64,000 nucleotides of DNA from Nibribacter roseus. GTDB lineage: Bacteria > Bacteroidota > Bacteroidia > Cytophagales > Hymenobacteraceae. The position numbers and the translations under genes are program-made. The stretch's first letter is position 1; each line of letters opens with the position of its first letter. Shown here in pieces: positions 34,123 through 43,163 of this stretch. Where the stretch lies: NCBI RefSeq assembly GCF_042662225.1, contig NZ_JBHSYQ010000016.1:496001-560000 (forward strand). Direction: 5' to 3'. The notes under the pieces were generated by a model, which was not told the origin of the DNA, ran no database searches, and worked only from the letters and a program-made list of their open reading frames with translations.

Positions 34123-35409
34123 TCAGGATTTAAATTTTTGAAGGCGGACAGTCACCGCGTTTTTGTGGGCGTGCAGTCCTTCGGCCTCGGCCATGATTTC
34201 CACGGCAGGGCCAATGCGCTCCAGACCTTCTTTGGTTAACTGTTGAAACGTGATTTTCTTCACGAAGCTGTCCAGTGATACGCCGCTGTAGTTGCGGGCG
34301 TAGCCGTTGGTAGGCAAGGTGTGGTTCGTGCCGGAGGCATAATCCCCCACCGATTCAGGGCTGTAATGGCCCATGAAAACAGAACCAGCCTGCGTTACTT
34401 GTTCAGCCAATATTTCGGACTCATCTACCGATAGAATCAGGTGTTCAGGGGCGTACAAGTTAGAGAATTCTAGCGCCTCCTCTAATGAGTCAAACACCAC
34501 TCCTAAGCTATTGTTCAAGGCTTGTTCCGCTACTGTTTGTCTGGGCAGCTGGGCTAACTGCTCCACTACGGCTGCTTGTACGTTTTGGAGCTGTTTTTCA
34601 GAATTTGTGGCAAAAACGACTTGTGAGTCTGGGCCGTGTTCTGCCTGGGAAAGCAAATCAGCCGCCACGAACAGAGGGTTGGCGGAATCATCGGCGATGA
34701 CCAACACTTCAGACGGACCGGCGGGCATGTCAATGGCTACGCCAATCTGCGTGACCATCTGCTTGGCCGCGGTTACGTACTGGTTTCCCGGTCCGAAAAT
34801 TTTGTCTACGGCTGGTACTGTCTCCGTACCAAAAGCCAAAGCGGCAATGGCTTGCGCGCCGCCCGCTTTCAAGATTCTGGTGATGCCCAGGCGCTGTGCG
34901 GTGTAAAGAATGGTGGCATTGATGGAGCCATCGGCACCCGGAGGAGTAGCCAGTATAATTTCGCGGCAGCCGGCAATCTGGGCAGGAATACCCAACATGA
35001 GCAGCGTAGAAAACAAGGGAGCTGAGCCGCCAGGAATATACAGCCCCACTTTCTGAATGGCCACTGATTTGCGCCAGCAGGTTACTCCATGCACCGTCTC
35101 CACCTGCTGTACCGGCTCACGCTGCGCCTCGTGGAAAACTTTTATATTATTGTAAGCTAACTCAATAGAATCCTTCAGTTCTTGTGGCACTTGCGGTACG
35201 GCAGCGGCAATTTCGGCTTCACTCACCCACACCTGTTGCAGCTGCGCTTTATCGAATTTGGCTGCTAGTTCAATCAGAGCGGCATCGCCGTTTTGCTGCA
35301 CCAGGTCGAAGGTTTGCTGCACGCCAGCCTTTAATTGTTCCAGCTTCTGTACCGGCCGCTGCACCAACTGGTTCCAGTCTTCGCGCTTCGGATAAAGATA
35401 CGTCTTCAT
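34123..35409 (-). CDS. hisD: Histidinol dehydrogenase
   Basis: Zn/NAD enzyme that makes histidine from histidinol. 428 residues. Zn ligand cluster LLSQAEHGPDSQ (about 248-259), AGPSEVLV, the catalytic Glu/His in LYAPEHLIL and the final His in GLHAHKNAV. Residues about 265-277 (the stretch TNSEKQLQNVQ) are encoded by a palindromic element. Starts 2 bases before the hisG stop region, so it is tightly coupled to hisG. Confidence 0.97.
   Translation of the reverse strand: MKTYLYPKREDWNQLVQRPVQKLEQLKAGVQQTFDLVQQNGDAALIELAAKFDKAQLQQVWVSEAEIAAAVPQVPQELKDSIELAYNNIKVFHEAQREPVQQVETVHGVTCWRKSVAIQKVGLYIPGGSAPLFSTLLMLGIPAQIAGCREIILATPPGADGSINATILYTAQRLGITRILKAGGAQAIAALAFGTETVPAVDKIFGPGNQYVTAAKQMVTQIGVAIDMPAGPSEVLVIADDSANPLFVAADLLSQAEHGPDSQVVFATNSEKQLQNVQAAVVEQLAQLPRQTVAEQALNNSLGVVFDSLEEALEFSNLYAPEHLILSVDESEILAEQVTQAGSVFMGHYSPESVGDYASGTNHTLPTNGYARNYSGVSLDSFVKKITFQQLTKEGLERIGPAVEIMAEAEGLHAHKNAVTVRLQKFKS
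34580..34617. repeat. Palindromic element inside hisD
   Basis: CGTTTTGGAGC and GGCAAAAACG flank CTGTTTTTCAGAATTTG; the frame is open through the whole element. Confidence 0.6.
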
Positions 35410-35411
35410 GG

Positions 35412-36263
35412 TTACCCAATCATTTTTTCAATCGGCACCACCAGAATTCCCTCGGCTCCGGCTTCTTTCAATTTCTGGATTATTTCCCAGAAATCATCTT
35501 CGTTCACCACAGAGTGCAGAGAACTCCAGCCCTCCTCAGCCAATGGAATAACCGTTGGGGACTTTATGCCCGGCAACAAATTTTTAATGGCCGGAATAGA
35601 ATCATTAGGGGCATTCAGTACCACGTATTTAGATTTCTGGGCCCGCTGCACTGCCTCCATCCGGAACAACAGTTGCTTCAATAGCTTGTTTTTCTCGGCA
35701 TCTAGGTTCTGGTTGGCAATGAGAACCGCCTCAGATTTGAACACAGTCTCTACTTCCCGTAAGCCGTTGCTGATAAGAGTTGATCCAGATGAAACAATAT
35801 CACAAACCGCATCTGCCAGACCAATGCTTGGGGCAATTTCCACGGAGCCGCTAATGGTATGAATATCGGCTTGTACGCCTTTTGAAGTTAAATACTCCTG
35901 CAGCAGGTTGGGGTAAGAAGTGGCAATGCTTTTTCCCTCCAGCGAGGTAATGTCACCGTATTCTGCCCCTTTAGACACCGCCAAAGAAAGACGGCACTTG
36001 CTGAAGCCCAGATTTTTTACCGACAGTTGCTGAAGCCCTTCTTCCACCAGCACGTTCTGACCCACAATGCCAATATCGGCCACTCCGTCGGCCACGTAGC
36101 CGGGAATGTCGTCGTCACGTAGGAACAGGATTTCAAGTGGGAAATTGGTGGCCTCTGTTTTTAGCTTGGAAGAAGCGCTTAGAAAAGAGATGCCGCACTC
36201 TCTGATGAGCTTAATGGAATCATCAGACAAACGTCCGGACTTTTGAATAGCTAACCTAATCAT
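35412..36263 (-). CDS. hisG: ATP phosphoribosyltransferase, long form
   Basis: First committed step: ATP plus PRPP. 283 residues, so the long HisG with the C-terminal ACT-like regulatory domain (about 210-283), which predicts feedback inhibition by histidine and independence from HisZ. IAIQKSGRLSDDS at the N-terminus, the PRPP loop SSGSTLISNGL (about 158-168) and the E-D-D cluster FLRDDDIPGYV. ATG at 36263, about 120 bases after the leader ORF. Confidence 0.97.
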   Translation of the reverse strand: MIRLAIQKSGRLSDDSIKLIRECGISFLSASSKLKTEATNFPLEILFLRDDDIPGYVADGVADIGIVGQNVLVEEGLQQLSVKNLGFSKCRLSLAVSKGAEYGDITSLEGKSIATSYPNLLQEYLTSKGVQADIHTISGSVEIAPSIGLADAVCDIVSSGSTLISNGLREVETVFKSEAVLIANQNLDAEKNKLLKQLLFRMEAVQRAQKSKYVVLNAPNDSIPAIKNLLPGIKSPTVIPLAEEGWSSLHSVVNEDDFWEIIQKLKEAGAEGILVVPIEKMIG

Positions 36264-36314
36264 GTAAAAGAATAGTGGTTAATGCGAAAGTAGAAACATA
36301 AAGGTACAACCCAA

Positions 36315-36345
36315 AATCGCATAGCCATGGCTTTGCGCAGGTTAA
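36315..36345 (-). terminator. Putative his attenuator hairpin
   Basis: On the minus strand CGCA-A-AGCC and GGCT-A-TGCG form a stem around 36322-36342, followed by ATTTTGG. The U run is only four long, so termination strength is uncertain; pairing alternatives upstream (GGGGCTGGGCTCC) are possible. Confidence 0.4.
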
Positions 36346-36382
36346 AATGGAGCCCAGCCCCAGAAAGGACGATATGATTGTA

Positions 36383-36481
36383 TTATTCCCCCTGAGAGGA
36401 ATGGTGGAATTGATGGCAATGCACTCCGTTCACCGCGGTTGCGGCGCTAGAAAGGAGGATATGGGTTAGTGCGTTGCTCAT
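36383..36481 (-). CDS. hisL: his operon leader peptide
   Basis: A 32-codon ORF starting MSNALTHILLSSAATAVNGV and continuing HCHQFHHSSQGE: five His in the last 26 residues, four of them in a seven-residue run. It lies about 120 bases before hisG and right after the promoter. In my judgement it is the sensing ORF of a His attenuator. The longer open frame that begins at 36565 would start before the promoter and is not used. Confidence 0.75.
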   Translation of the reverse strand: MSNALTHILLSSAATAVNGVHCHQFHHSSQGE

Positions 36482-36491
36482 AAGTATGCGC

Positions 36492-36521
36492 CAAAGGTAA
36501 AAAGGGATGGTGAAGAAACAA
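36492..36521 (-). promoter_or_regulatory. his operon promoter (Bacteroidota type)
   Basis: TTG (36519-36521) is followed after 19 bases by TACCTTTG (36492-36499) on the minus strand. Spacing equals that of the trp promoter. The -10 box ends 11 bases before the leader ATG. Confidence 0.65.
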
Positions 36522-36698
36522 GGGAAACAGATATTTCTTTTTACTTTTTTACATATTTTTACCAATCCTTCTGCCCTAAAGAGTATTTCTTTCTTTAAAA
36601 TGGCATAATTTTTTCTCCTGAAAATATAGACCTTTTTATGGCTTGTAATTGTTTGCCTGGAACAGCCGTTTCATATTCGGTGCAAAAAGATATTCTTC

Positions 36699-37574
36699 AT
36701 GTTTAAAATAGTTTTATCAACGATTCTGTCTTGCTTTGTGGCTCTCTCCGCTTTGGCACAAACCCAGATACCCCTGCCGCAGCCTAGCCCAAATGCCTCT
36801 GTTTCGCATACTATAGGTGTAACGGAGGTTACTGTTCAATATAGCGCCCCTGGTGTTAAGAAAAGGCAGATCTGGGGAAAGCTGGTGCCTTACGGGCAAG
36901 TGTGGCGGGCGGGCGCGAACGAGGCTACCGTTATTCAATTCAGTACTCCTGCGCAAATAGCACAGGAAAAAGTGCCTGCCGGAATCTATTCCCTTTTTGT
37001 TTTCCCGCTTGACTCTGCCAGGTTCGATCTGATCCTGAACAAACAAGCCAGCTTATGGGGCACCGAAGACTATGACCCAAAACAAGATTTGATTAGGGTG
37101 TCCATGCGGGTACAAACGGCGCCGTACCATGAAACGCTTCAGTATTCTTTTACCAATGTGTTAACCAGTAGTGCCATATTGAACTTGAACTGGGAGAACA
37201 AGCAATTGTCGGTACCAATCAGGGTAGAGACACATGCTTTAACTTTGAAAGCCATAAAAGATTCACTTGCCACAGCCAAACCAACCGATTGGTCAGCATA
37301 CGCCCAAGCCACTAATTACCTGCTTACCCAAAACTCAGACCATGAGACTGCTCTGGATTGGATAAATAAATCCATCAGCATTGAGGAAAATTTCTATAAT
37401 GTTTGGCTGAAGGCTAAATTACTAGCCCAGAAAAATGAGTTTGAGGCAGCTTGGGAGCTAAACAAGAAAGCCCAGCAATTAGGCAAGAAAACGAAAGACG
37501 CCTATCAGTCTTACGCTCAGGAAATTGAAGATGCCGCCATTCTTTGGCGTGAAAAACGATTTAACAGAAACTAG
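36699..37574 (+). CDS. DUF2911 domain protein with TPR-like C-terminus
   Basis: 291 residues. Signal peptide MFKIVLSTILSCFVALSALAQ. DUF2911 body at about 30-180: VTVQYSAPGVKKRQIWGKLV, then YGQVWRAGANEATVIQFS. The C-terminal ~90 residues are helical and TPR-like (ALDWINKSISIEENFYNVWL). Function of DUF2911 unknown; secreted or periplasmic. A second, shorter member lies at 60683-61216 without the TPR part. Confidence 0.85.
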   Translation: MFKIVLSTILSCFVALSALAQTQIPLPQPSPNASVSHTIGVTEVTVQYSAPGVKKRQIWGKLVPYGQVWRAGANEATVIQFSTPAQIAQEKVPAGIYSLFVFPLDSARFDLILNKQASLWGTEDYDPKQDLIRVSMRVQTAPYHETLQYSFTNVLTSSAILNLNWENKQLSVPIRVETHALTLKAIKDSLATAKPTDWSAYAQATNYLLTQNSDHETALDWINKSISIEENFYNVWLKAKLLAQKNEFEAAWELNKKAQQLGKKTKDAYQSYAQEIEDAAILWREKRFNRN

Positions 37575-37579
37575 TTGGC

Positions 37580-37615
37580 GTTTTTAGTCTGTTTTCTTAA
37601 AAACAGACCCAAAAC
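37580..37615. repeat. Dispersed palindromic element after the DUF2911 gene
   Basis: GTTTTTAGTCTGTTTT and AAAACAGACCCAAAAC arms around CTT. It is fused to the terminator at 37611-37653. Confidence 0.7.
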
Positions 37616-37653
37616 AGCAGAGCCTGCTCCATTGGAGCAGGCTCTGCTGTTTT
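37611..37653. terminator. Strong bidirectional terminator
   Basis: Perfect 20-base stem AAAACAGCAGAGCCTGCTCC with a 3-base loop; the inverse ends in TTTT. It separates the convergent DUF2911 and TonB-dependent receptor genes. Confidence 0.85.
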
Positions 37654-37699
37654 GGGAGGTACTTCCCACCCGAAAGGAAAAACTCAGAAAATAAGAGAT

Positions 37700-40153
37700 T
37701 TAAAATCTGGCAATAAACCTTAGGTTCACCAAGCGGCCGGTCAGGTAATTAGGTACAGCGTACGTTATACCGTTAAGGTCACGCACGTAGTTGTAAGATA
37801 TGACATTATTGGCAGCGATGAGGTTAAGTATTTCTAAACTCAGCCACAGACTTTCAAGTCCAAACCCTTTCGTATCAGCGGTCTGCATAGATATGATTTT
37901 GGAAAACCCGATGTCTACACGGCGGTAGCTGGGGCCAGGAAAGGCATTGCGGTTATCTATATCACCCGGTGGACCGAAAGGCAAGCCGGTGCTGAATGCC
38001 AGATTCAAGTACATGCGCACCGTTGGGTTATTGGGCAGATGGTCCTGAAAATAAACCCCAAAGTTCAGGAGCTGGTCAGTGGGCCTACGGATAAAGCCTT
38101 TTTCTTCGCGCCGTATAACTTCTCTCGTTTCTGGGTCACGCACAGTGGTAGAGTCACCTGATACATTTTCACGGGTGCTCAGTATACCTAAACTAAACCA
38201 GGACTCCTCTCCTTTTATGAATTCACCGTTCACCCGCACGTCAAAGCCCATGGCATAAGCTGAGGTTTCATATTGCGGAAGATACCGCAGGCGCATGTTG
38301 TCCTGCTCATACGGAATAACAGAAGGCAAATGTTTGTAGTAGGCTTCGGCGGTTACCTTGAACGGCCGGTCCCACTTCTTGAACTGATATTCAGAGGCGG
38401 CAATGAAATGCCACGATTCCTGGTTTTTGGTTTTTGGGTATAAAACACCTTGGGCATCGCGAAGCTCTCGGTACATAGGAGACTGCACGTACAGTCCCGA
38501 GGCCATTTTGAAAGACCAGTCAGGTAGGTTTTTGAACCGCACCGCATATTGCACCCGGGGACTAATAGATAACTGCTTGTTCACCGACCAATAGTGAAAC
38601 CGGAAACCGTAAGTCAGGGTCTGCAGGCTATCTAATTCCCAAGTGTGCTGGGCGAATCCCTGGTAGCGGGTGGAGTTTAAGGCAATATCACTGTTCAGAT
38701 TCTGCAGGTTATAGACGTAGTCCGCCGAATCTTGGAAAGAATACTCCTGAATGTGGTCATTAATATTTTCAACGCTTCCTTTTATTCCTGCACTCACCAC
38801 ACTTGTACCAGACAATTCCCAGGTGGCACGCATTTCCATAGCCTGCAAGGCAGCTCTTAAACGGTTACGGGCATATTCAAAGCGAGTGCCCAAACCACGT
38901 TCTCCGGCGCAGCGGTTAAACGGAGAAACACCCGGCGCAGGCAGCACATCGCAGAACCGATACCCCGATTCTAAGTCTCGCACTTCCCGTTCCTGACTGT
39001 ACAGGCTGGAGTAAATTAATTCTGTTTTGAATTTGGAGTTGAAATAATGCTGGAGCCTTAATCCACCCTGCCAGGTGGTATACCGCATCTGCTCCTGACC
39101 GTCATAGCCTACCAAAAGCCTAAGCAACTGAGATTCTGTACCAAAAGTAGTTTCTCTTGTTTCTGGTCTTACCTGATAGTGGTTCTGTGCTATGCTGCCC
39201 AAAAAGCTTAACTGTGTTTTTGGTTCAGCTCCGGTATCGCGGTGTTCTTTGTTAGACAAGTCATAGGTGAGGTAAGTCTGCACATCAGAGAAGCGGGGAC
39301 GATAGTCGCCCTCCACCTGCAGACTATTTAGTACATAGGCGGCATTTTTATGGCGTGCTCCTATTAAATACCCAAACCTGCCTTTGGCAGCGGTGCCTTC
39401 CGTATGCACCGAACCGCCCGTTAAACCACCTGAAACAGAGGCTCTAAATTTTGAGGGAGTTCGGTACTGGATGTCCAGCACAGAAGAAAGCTTATCGCCG
39501 TACTTTGGTTGCCAACCGCCGGAGGAAAAAGTAACCTCCTCGACTAAATCAGGATTTACGAAACTTAGTCCCTCCTGCTGGCCGCTTATGTTCAGAAAAG
39601 GCCGGTACACTTCAATACCATTGACATACACCAGGTTTTCATCATAACTACCGCCCCGCACCGAATAACTGGAAGAAAGTTCGTTGTTATTGGTGACCCC
39701 AGGCAAAGTGAGCAGAATCTTGTTGAAATCCTGAAAGGGCGAAGGAAAGGTTTGGGTAAGGCGAGGATCCAGACGGGTGATGCTGGCTTGGTCGCGGGTG
39801 TCGTTCAGGTTTCTGCCCCGCACTGTTACCTCCCGCACCTGATTTGGGGCCAGCACTAGTTCCACCGTGAGAAAACGAGATTCATCGGGCAGTAGGGTTA
39901 CCTCCCGCTGGGCAGACTGGTAGCCTATATAGCTGAAAGTAAGCAAATGATTTTTGCCCGCTTCCAGTTGCAACCGGAAGCGCCCCCTCTGATCTGTTGC
40001 GGTAGAGGTGGTGGCATTAGGCAAAGAAACGGTGGCTCCAATAAGCGGACGCTGTAAGGAATCAGTGACTACGCCCTGTACAATTCCCTGCTGTGCCCAA
40101 GCCGTCAGGCTTAGGAACAGGAAAGCCAGAAGCCAAGCCCCAATCCTTTTCAT
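37700..40153 (-). CDS. TonB-dependent receptor with carboxypeptidase-regulatory-like N-domain
   Basis: 817 residues. Signal peptide MKRIGAWLLAFLFLSLTAWAQ; CarboxypepD_reg-like domain at 22-105 (GVVTDSLQRPLIGATVSLPN); plug at about 120-230 (TFPSPFQDFNKILLTLPGVT, SVRGGSYDENLVYVNGIEVY); 22-strand-type barrel to the C-terminal RFIARF. Outer-membrane uptake or export of an unknown ligand, no SusD partner nearby. Stands alone; rpe follows upstream on the same strand with a 6-base gap. Confidence 0.93.
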   Translation of the reverse strand: MKRIGAWLLAFLFLSLTAWAQQGIVQGVVTDSLQRPLIGATVSLPNATTSTATDQRGRFRLQLEAGKNHLLTFSYIGYQSAQREVTLLPDESRFLTVELVLAPNQVREVTVRGRNLNDTRDQASITRLDPRLTQTFPSPFQDFNKILLTLPGVTNNNELSSSYSVRGGSYDENLVYVNGIEVYRPFLNISGQQEGLSFVNPDLVEEVTFSSGGWQPKYGDKLSSVLDIQYRTPSKFRASVSGGLTGGSVHTEGTAAKGRFGYLIGARHKNAAYVLNSLQVEGDYRPRFSDVQTYLTYDLSNKEHRDTGAEPKTQLSFLGSIAQNHYQVRPETRETTFGTESQLLRLLVGYDGQEQMRYTTWQGGLRLQHYFNSKFKTELIYSSLYSQEREVRDLESGYRFCDVLPAPGVSPFNRCAGERGLGTRFEYARNRLRAALQAMEMRATWELSGTSVVSAGIKGSVENINDHIQEYSFQDSADYVYNLQNLNSDIALNSTRYQGFAQHTWELDSLQTLTYGFRFHYWSVNKQLSISPRVQYAVRFKNLPDWSFKMASGLYVQSPMYRELRDAQGVLYPKTKNQESWHFIAASEYQFKKWDRPFKVTAEAYYKHLPSVIPYEQDNMRLRYLPQYETSAYAMGFDVRVNGEFIKGEESWFSLGILSTRENVSGDSTTVRDPETREVIRREEKGFIRRPTDQLLNFGVYFQDHLPNNPTVRMYLNLAFSTGLPFGPPGDIDNRNAFPGPSYRRVDIGFSKIISMQTADTKGFGLESLWLSLEILNLIAANNVISYNYVRDLNGITYAVPNYLTGRLVNLRFIARF

Positions 40154-40159
40154 CTTTCT

Positions 40160-40816
40160 TTAAATTTTTATAGTCTTAAGCTCCTGAATGGTTTGCACTG
40201 GGTTAGCAGAACTGAATACAAATGAGCCAGCCACTAAAACATCGGCCCCAGCCGCCAATAACTTAGGTGCATTCTGCTGGTTCACACCTCCGTCTATTTC
40301 TATTAAGCAGTCAGAGCCAGTTTCAAGAAGAAGCGCCTTTAGCTGTTCAATTTTACGGTACGTGTGTTCTATGAACTTTTGGCCACCAAACCCAGGGTTC
40401 ACCGACATGATACACACCACATCAATGTCTTGAATAACATCTGCTAAAAGAGTTACGGGTGTATGTGGGTTAAGAGCTACACCTGCTTTGGCGCCAGTGG
40501 CTTTGATTTGCTGCAAAGTACGGTGTAGGTGCGGGCAGGCTTCCAGGTGAACAGAAATGGTGTCTGCCCCAACCGCTCTGAATTGCTCAATATACTTTTC
40601 CGGCTCCACAATCATGAGGTGCACATCCATTGGCTTTTGGGCAACTTTCTGAATGGACTCTATTACCGGGAAACCAAAAGATATATTCGGAACAAAACGG
40701 CCGTCCATCACATCCACATGAATCCAGTCAGCGGCGCTTTGGTTTAGCATTTGAACATCTTGGGCTAGCTGGCCAAAATTGGCGGCCAGCACAGAAGGGG
40801 CAATTAAATGAGGCAT
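40160..40816 (-). CDS. rpe: Ribulose-phosphate 3-epimerase
   Basis: Pentose-phosphate enzyme interconverting ribulose-5- and xylulose-5-phosphate. 218 residues from the ATG at 40816 (MPHLIAPSVLAANFG), the family N-terminus; an earlier ATG-like start would add 11 residues. Metal/catalytic motifs: HVDVMDGRFVPNISFG, DVHLMI, MSVNPGFGGQKF and EIDGGV. It lies 6 bases before the TonB-dependent receptor, so the two may be cotranscribed. Confidence 0.96.
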   Translation of the reverse strand: MPHLIAPSVLAANFGQLAQDVQMLNQSAADWIHVDVMDGRFVPNISFGFPVIESIQKVAQKPMDVHLMIVEPEKYIEQFRAVGADTISVHLEACPHLHRTLQQIKATGAKAGVALNPHTPVTLLADVIQDIDVVCIMSVNPGFGGQKFIEHTYRKIEQLKALLLETGSDCLIEIDGGVNQQNAPKLLAAGADVLVAGSFVFSSANPVQTIQELKTIKI

Positions 40817-40887
40817 TGAAATAGAAAATTTACTTCTACAAAGCAACACTTTCTGAAGTCAAAAACCAATGAGCAAAAGATGTTTAC

Positions 40888-40928
40888 TTCTGTTTTTGGA
40901 TTAGTTTCCTGAAAACAGGCTTAAAACG
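40888..40928. repeat. Dispersed palindromic element, degenerate copy
   Basis: CTGTTTTTGGATTAG ... CTGAAAACAGGCTTAAAAC. Upstream of rpe; one arm is diverged. Confidence 0.55.
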
Positions 40929-41014
40929 CAGCTCTATACTCTTGATGCTATGGTGCAGAATATGCAGCAGATGAAAGTTTGACCTGTGTTTAAGTAAAGA
41001 TCTCAACTCAAAAA

Positions 41015-41044
41015 AAAGCCCTGCCGTTTATTCGGCAGAGCTTT
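41015..41044 (-). terminator. Terminator after the 41-kb lipoprotein gene
   Basis: Stem AAAGCCCTGCCG/CGGCAGAGCTTT with one mismatch and a long A run at 41010-41017, which is a U run on the minus strand. Confidence 0.85.
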
Positions 41045-41054
41045 CTGTAATTGG

Positions 41055-41762
41055 TTAATCTTCTACACCAGTTTCTATCAAAACTTCTTCACGCTCGGTT
41101 CCGGTAACAATGTAACCGGTACCAATCTCACAGTTAACACCGGTGTCGCCGTCGCAGTATTTATGTGACCGCCACATTCTGTACACAGGCCCTACCCCAA
41201 AGCTCAGAACCTCATGCTTTTCATTCAGAAACAAAAGGTTTACCGTATCGGCCTGTACAATGGTTAACGTGTTGTCATAGGTATTACTACCCATACTGAA
41301 CGAATCGCCTATTTTTTCATAGGAGTAGAATTCCTTTGTTTCACTGGTATTCAAAGGATTATAAATCCATGTCTTCCCATTCTGGGCTGGGTACACCATG
41401 TGCACCAGCGTTTGGTTGTTTTTAGTTATTCTGAAGTCAGATGCAGATTTTGACAGCAGCATTACGTCCTGCACTTTCCACCTATCCGATTCATTTTCTC
41501 TCCGGCTTATCTCTACGCGGTACCATTCTCTTCCGCTTTGGTCAACTGTGGTTTCGTCTATTCTCTCTCTTATCTGAAACTCCGTTGTTTGCCCTACATT
41601 GTTTCTATAGGTGGTTTCTGTGATAGAAAACACCCAGTAGTGCCCCACTTCCAACGGATAGTAGGCATGGCCTGTTTTGTCAGGGTCTAGGGTGATTACT
41701 TCGTCCTCACAGGAAGAAAGAAAAACCGACAGCAGTACCAAAAGAGAGAGTAGCTTTTTCAT
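41055..41762 (-). CDS. Hypothetical lipoprotein
   Basis: 235 residues. Signal and lipobox MKKLLSLLVLLSVFLSSCEDE. The body (YYPLEVGHYWVFSITETTYR) resembles Bacteroidota lipoproteins of unknown function that form a beta-sandwich; no family assigned. It ends in a strong terminator and starts 16 bases after mnmA, so it is the last gene of that unit. Confidence 0.75.
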   Translation of the reverse strand: MKKLLSLLVLLSVFLSSCEDEVITLDPDKTGHAYYPLEVGHYWVFSITETTYRNNVGQTTEFQIRERIDETTVDQSGREWYRVEISRRENESDRWKVQDVMLLSKSASDFRITKNNQTLVHMVYPAQNGKTWIYNPLNTSETKEFYSYEKIGDSFSMGSNTYDNTLTIVQADTVNLLFLNEKHEVLSFGVGPVYRMWRSHKYCDGDTGVNCEIGTGYIVTGTEREEVLIETGVED

Positions 41763-41778
41763 TTTATGTTGTAGACCC

Positions 41779-42885
41779 TTAGTCTAAGTTGAAGCTGGTT
41801 TCAATCCAACCGCCGCCAATCACGTCGTCGCCTTCATAGAAAACGGCGGCCTGACCAGGTGCTATGGCGTTTACACCGGCATGGAACTGCACCAGCATTC
41901 TATCGCCTACCTGCTCAATAGTAGCAGCGGTACCCGGGTCATTGTAGCGCACTTTGGTTACAGTTTCAGTAGGTAAGCCATGCAAGTTCTCGTACTTCAC
42001 CATGCTTAGTTTACCTACGTTCATACCGTTCTTAGCCAGCTGCTCGTAATTGCCCAGCACTACCCTATTCGTATCTTTCTCTATTCTGGTTACAAAAGCC
42101 GGATAACCTAGAGCCACACCCAAGCCTTTCCGTTGCCCAATGGTGTAAAACGGGTACCCTTCATGCTTGCCAACTACGGTTCCGTCTTCCAGAACAAATT
42201 CGCCTCCGGCCACTTCAGCCTGCAAAGTAGGCACTCTGCGTTTTAAAAAACCACGGTAGTCGTTGTCCGGAATAAAGCAGATTTCATAGCTCTCTGCTTT
42301 CTTCACTAAGGCATCAAACCCACGGTCCATGGCCATTTGCCGAATCTCAGTCTTGTGCAGGTGCCCTAACGGGAAAATAGTACGGCTCAAGCTCTCCTGC
42401 GAGATGCCCCACAGCGCGTAAGACTGGTCTTTGTTGTGGTCTTTCCCTTTGGAAATTACAAAGCGACCGTTTTCCTCACGTATGTTGGCGTAATGTCCGG
42501 TGGCTATAAAATCACAGCCTAATTTGTCGGCCCTACGCAACAGAGCATCCCATTTAATGTGGGTGTTGCAAAGCACACAAGGGTTAGGGGTACGGCCGGC
42601 AATGTATTCATCGGTGAAATGGTTGATGACATAATCACCGAATTCTTCCCTGATGTCAATAATGTAATGCGGAAAACCCAACTGCACGGCAATGTCGCGG
42701 GCGTCGTTGATGGAATCAAGGCTGCAGCAGCCTGTTTCTTTTTTACTTCCCCCGGAACTGGAGTAGTCCCAGGTTTTCATGGTCATGCCCACTACTTCAT
42801 ATCCCTGCTCGTGGAGCAATACAGCCGCCACCGAGGAATCAATGCCGCCACTCATAGCGACCAATACTCTTCCTTTTGAACTCAT
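41779..42885 (-). CDS. mnmA: tRNA-specific 2-thiouridylase
   Basis: Places the 2-thio group on wobble U34 of Lys, Glu and Gln tRNAs. 368 residues. PP-loop SGGIDSS at 12-18, catalytic Cys103 in NPCVLCN and the partner Cys203 in SYEICFIPDNDY. Contains the KDQSYALW block and the C-terminal barrel with GQAAVFYEGD. ATG at 42885; a TATATTTG box (42931-42938 on the minus strand) is a likely -10 element. Confidence 0.96.
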   Translation of the reverse strand: MSSKGRVLVAMSGGIDSSVAAVLLHEQGYEVVGMTMKTWDYSSSGGSKKETGCCSLDSINDARDIAVQLGFPHYIIDIREEFGDYVINHFTDEYIAGRTPNPCVLCNTHIKWDALLRRADKLGCDFIATGHYANIREENGRFVISKGKDHNKDQSYALWGISQESLSRTIFPLGHLHKTEIRQMAMDRGFDALVKKAESYEICFIPDNDYRGFLKRRVPTLQAEVAGGEFVLEDGTVVGKHEGYPFYTIGQRKGLGVALGYPAFVTRIEKDTNRVVLGNYEQLAKNGMNVGKLSMVKYENLHGLPTETVTKVRYNDPGTAATIEQVGDRMLVQFHAGVNAIAPGQAAVFYEGDDVIGGGWIETSFNLD

Positions 42886-43127
42886 TTTTTCTAAATTAAA
42901 CGGGATTCACAGTCCCGCCGAAAACATGTGCAAATATAGTGATTTTACCAGGCTTTACCTCCCTCTGATGATCAAGCACTTACAGTATACTTTGCTAAAC
43001 CCTAACCCACTTAAATAAGTTTAAAGAAGTCAAAGAACCCATTTAGTCTTTAGGTAAAGTAAATTTATTGTTGCGCCAACACTATTTTATTTCCTAAACG
43101 CTTTACATTTGAACCGAAAACAGCACG

Positions 43128-43163
43128 TTTTTCCTCTGTTTTCAGAAAAACAAGTAAAAAACC
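43128..43163. repeat. Dispersed palindromic element before the TrpF-like gene
   Basis: GTTTTTCCTCTGTTTTCAG ... AAAACAAGTAAAAAAC; diverged arms. It ends right at the ATG of the gene. Confidence 0.5.

Noticed and set aside
36383..36565. 60-codon ORF covering the his leader
   Set aside because: Its first 28 codons lie upstream of or within the promoter; only the part from the ATG at 36481 fits transcription.
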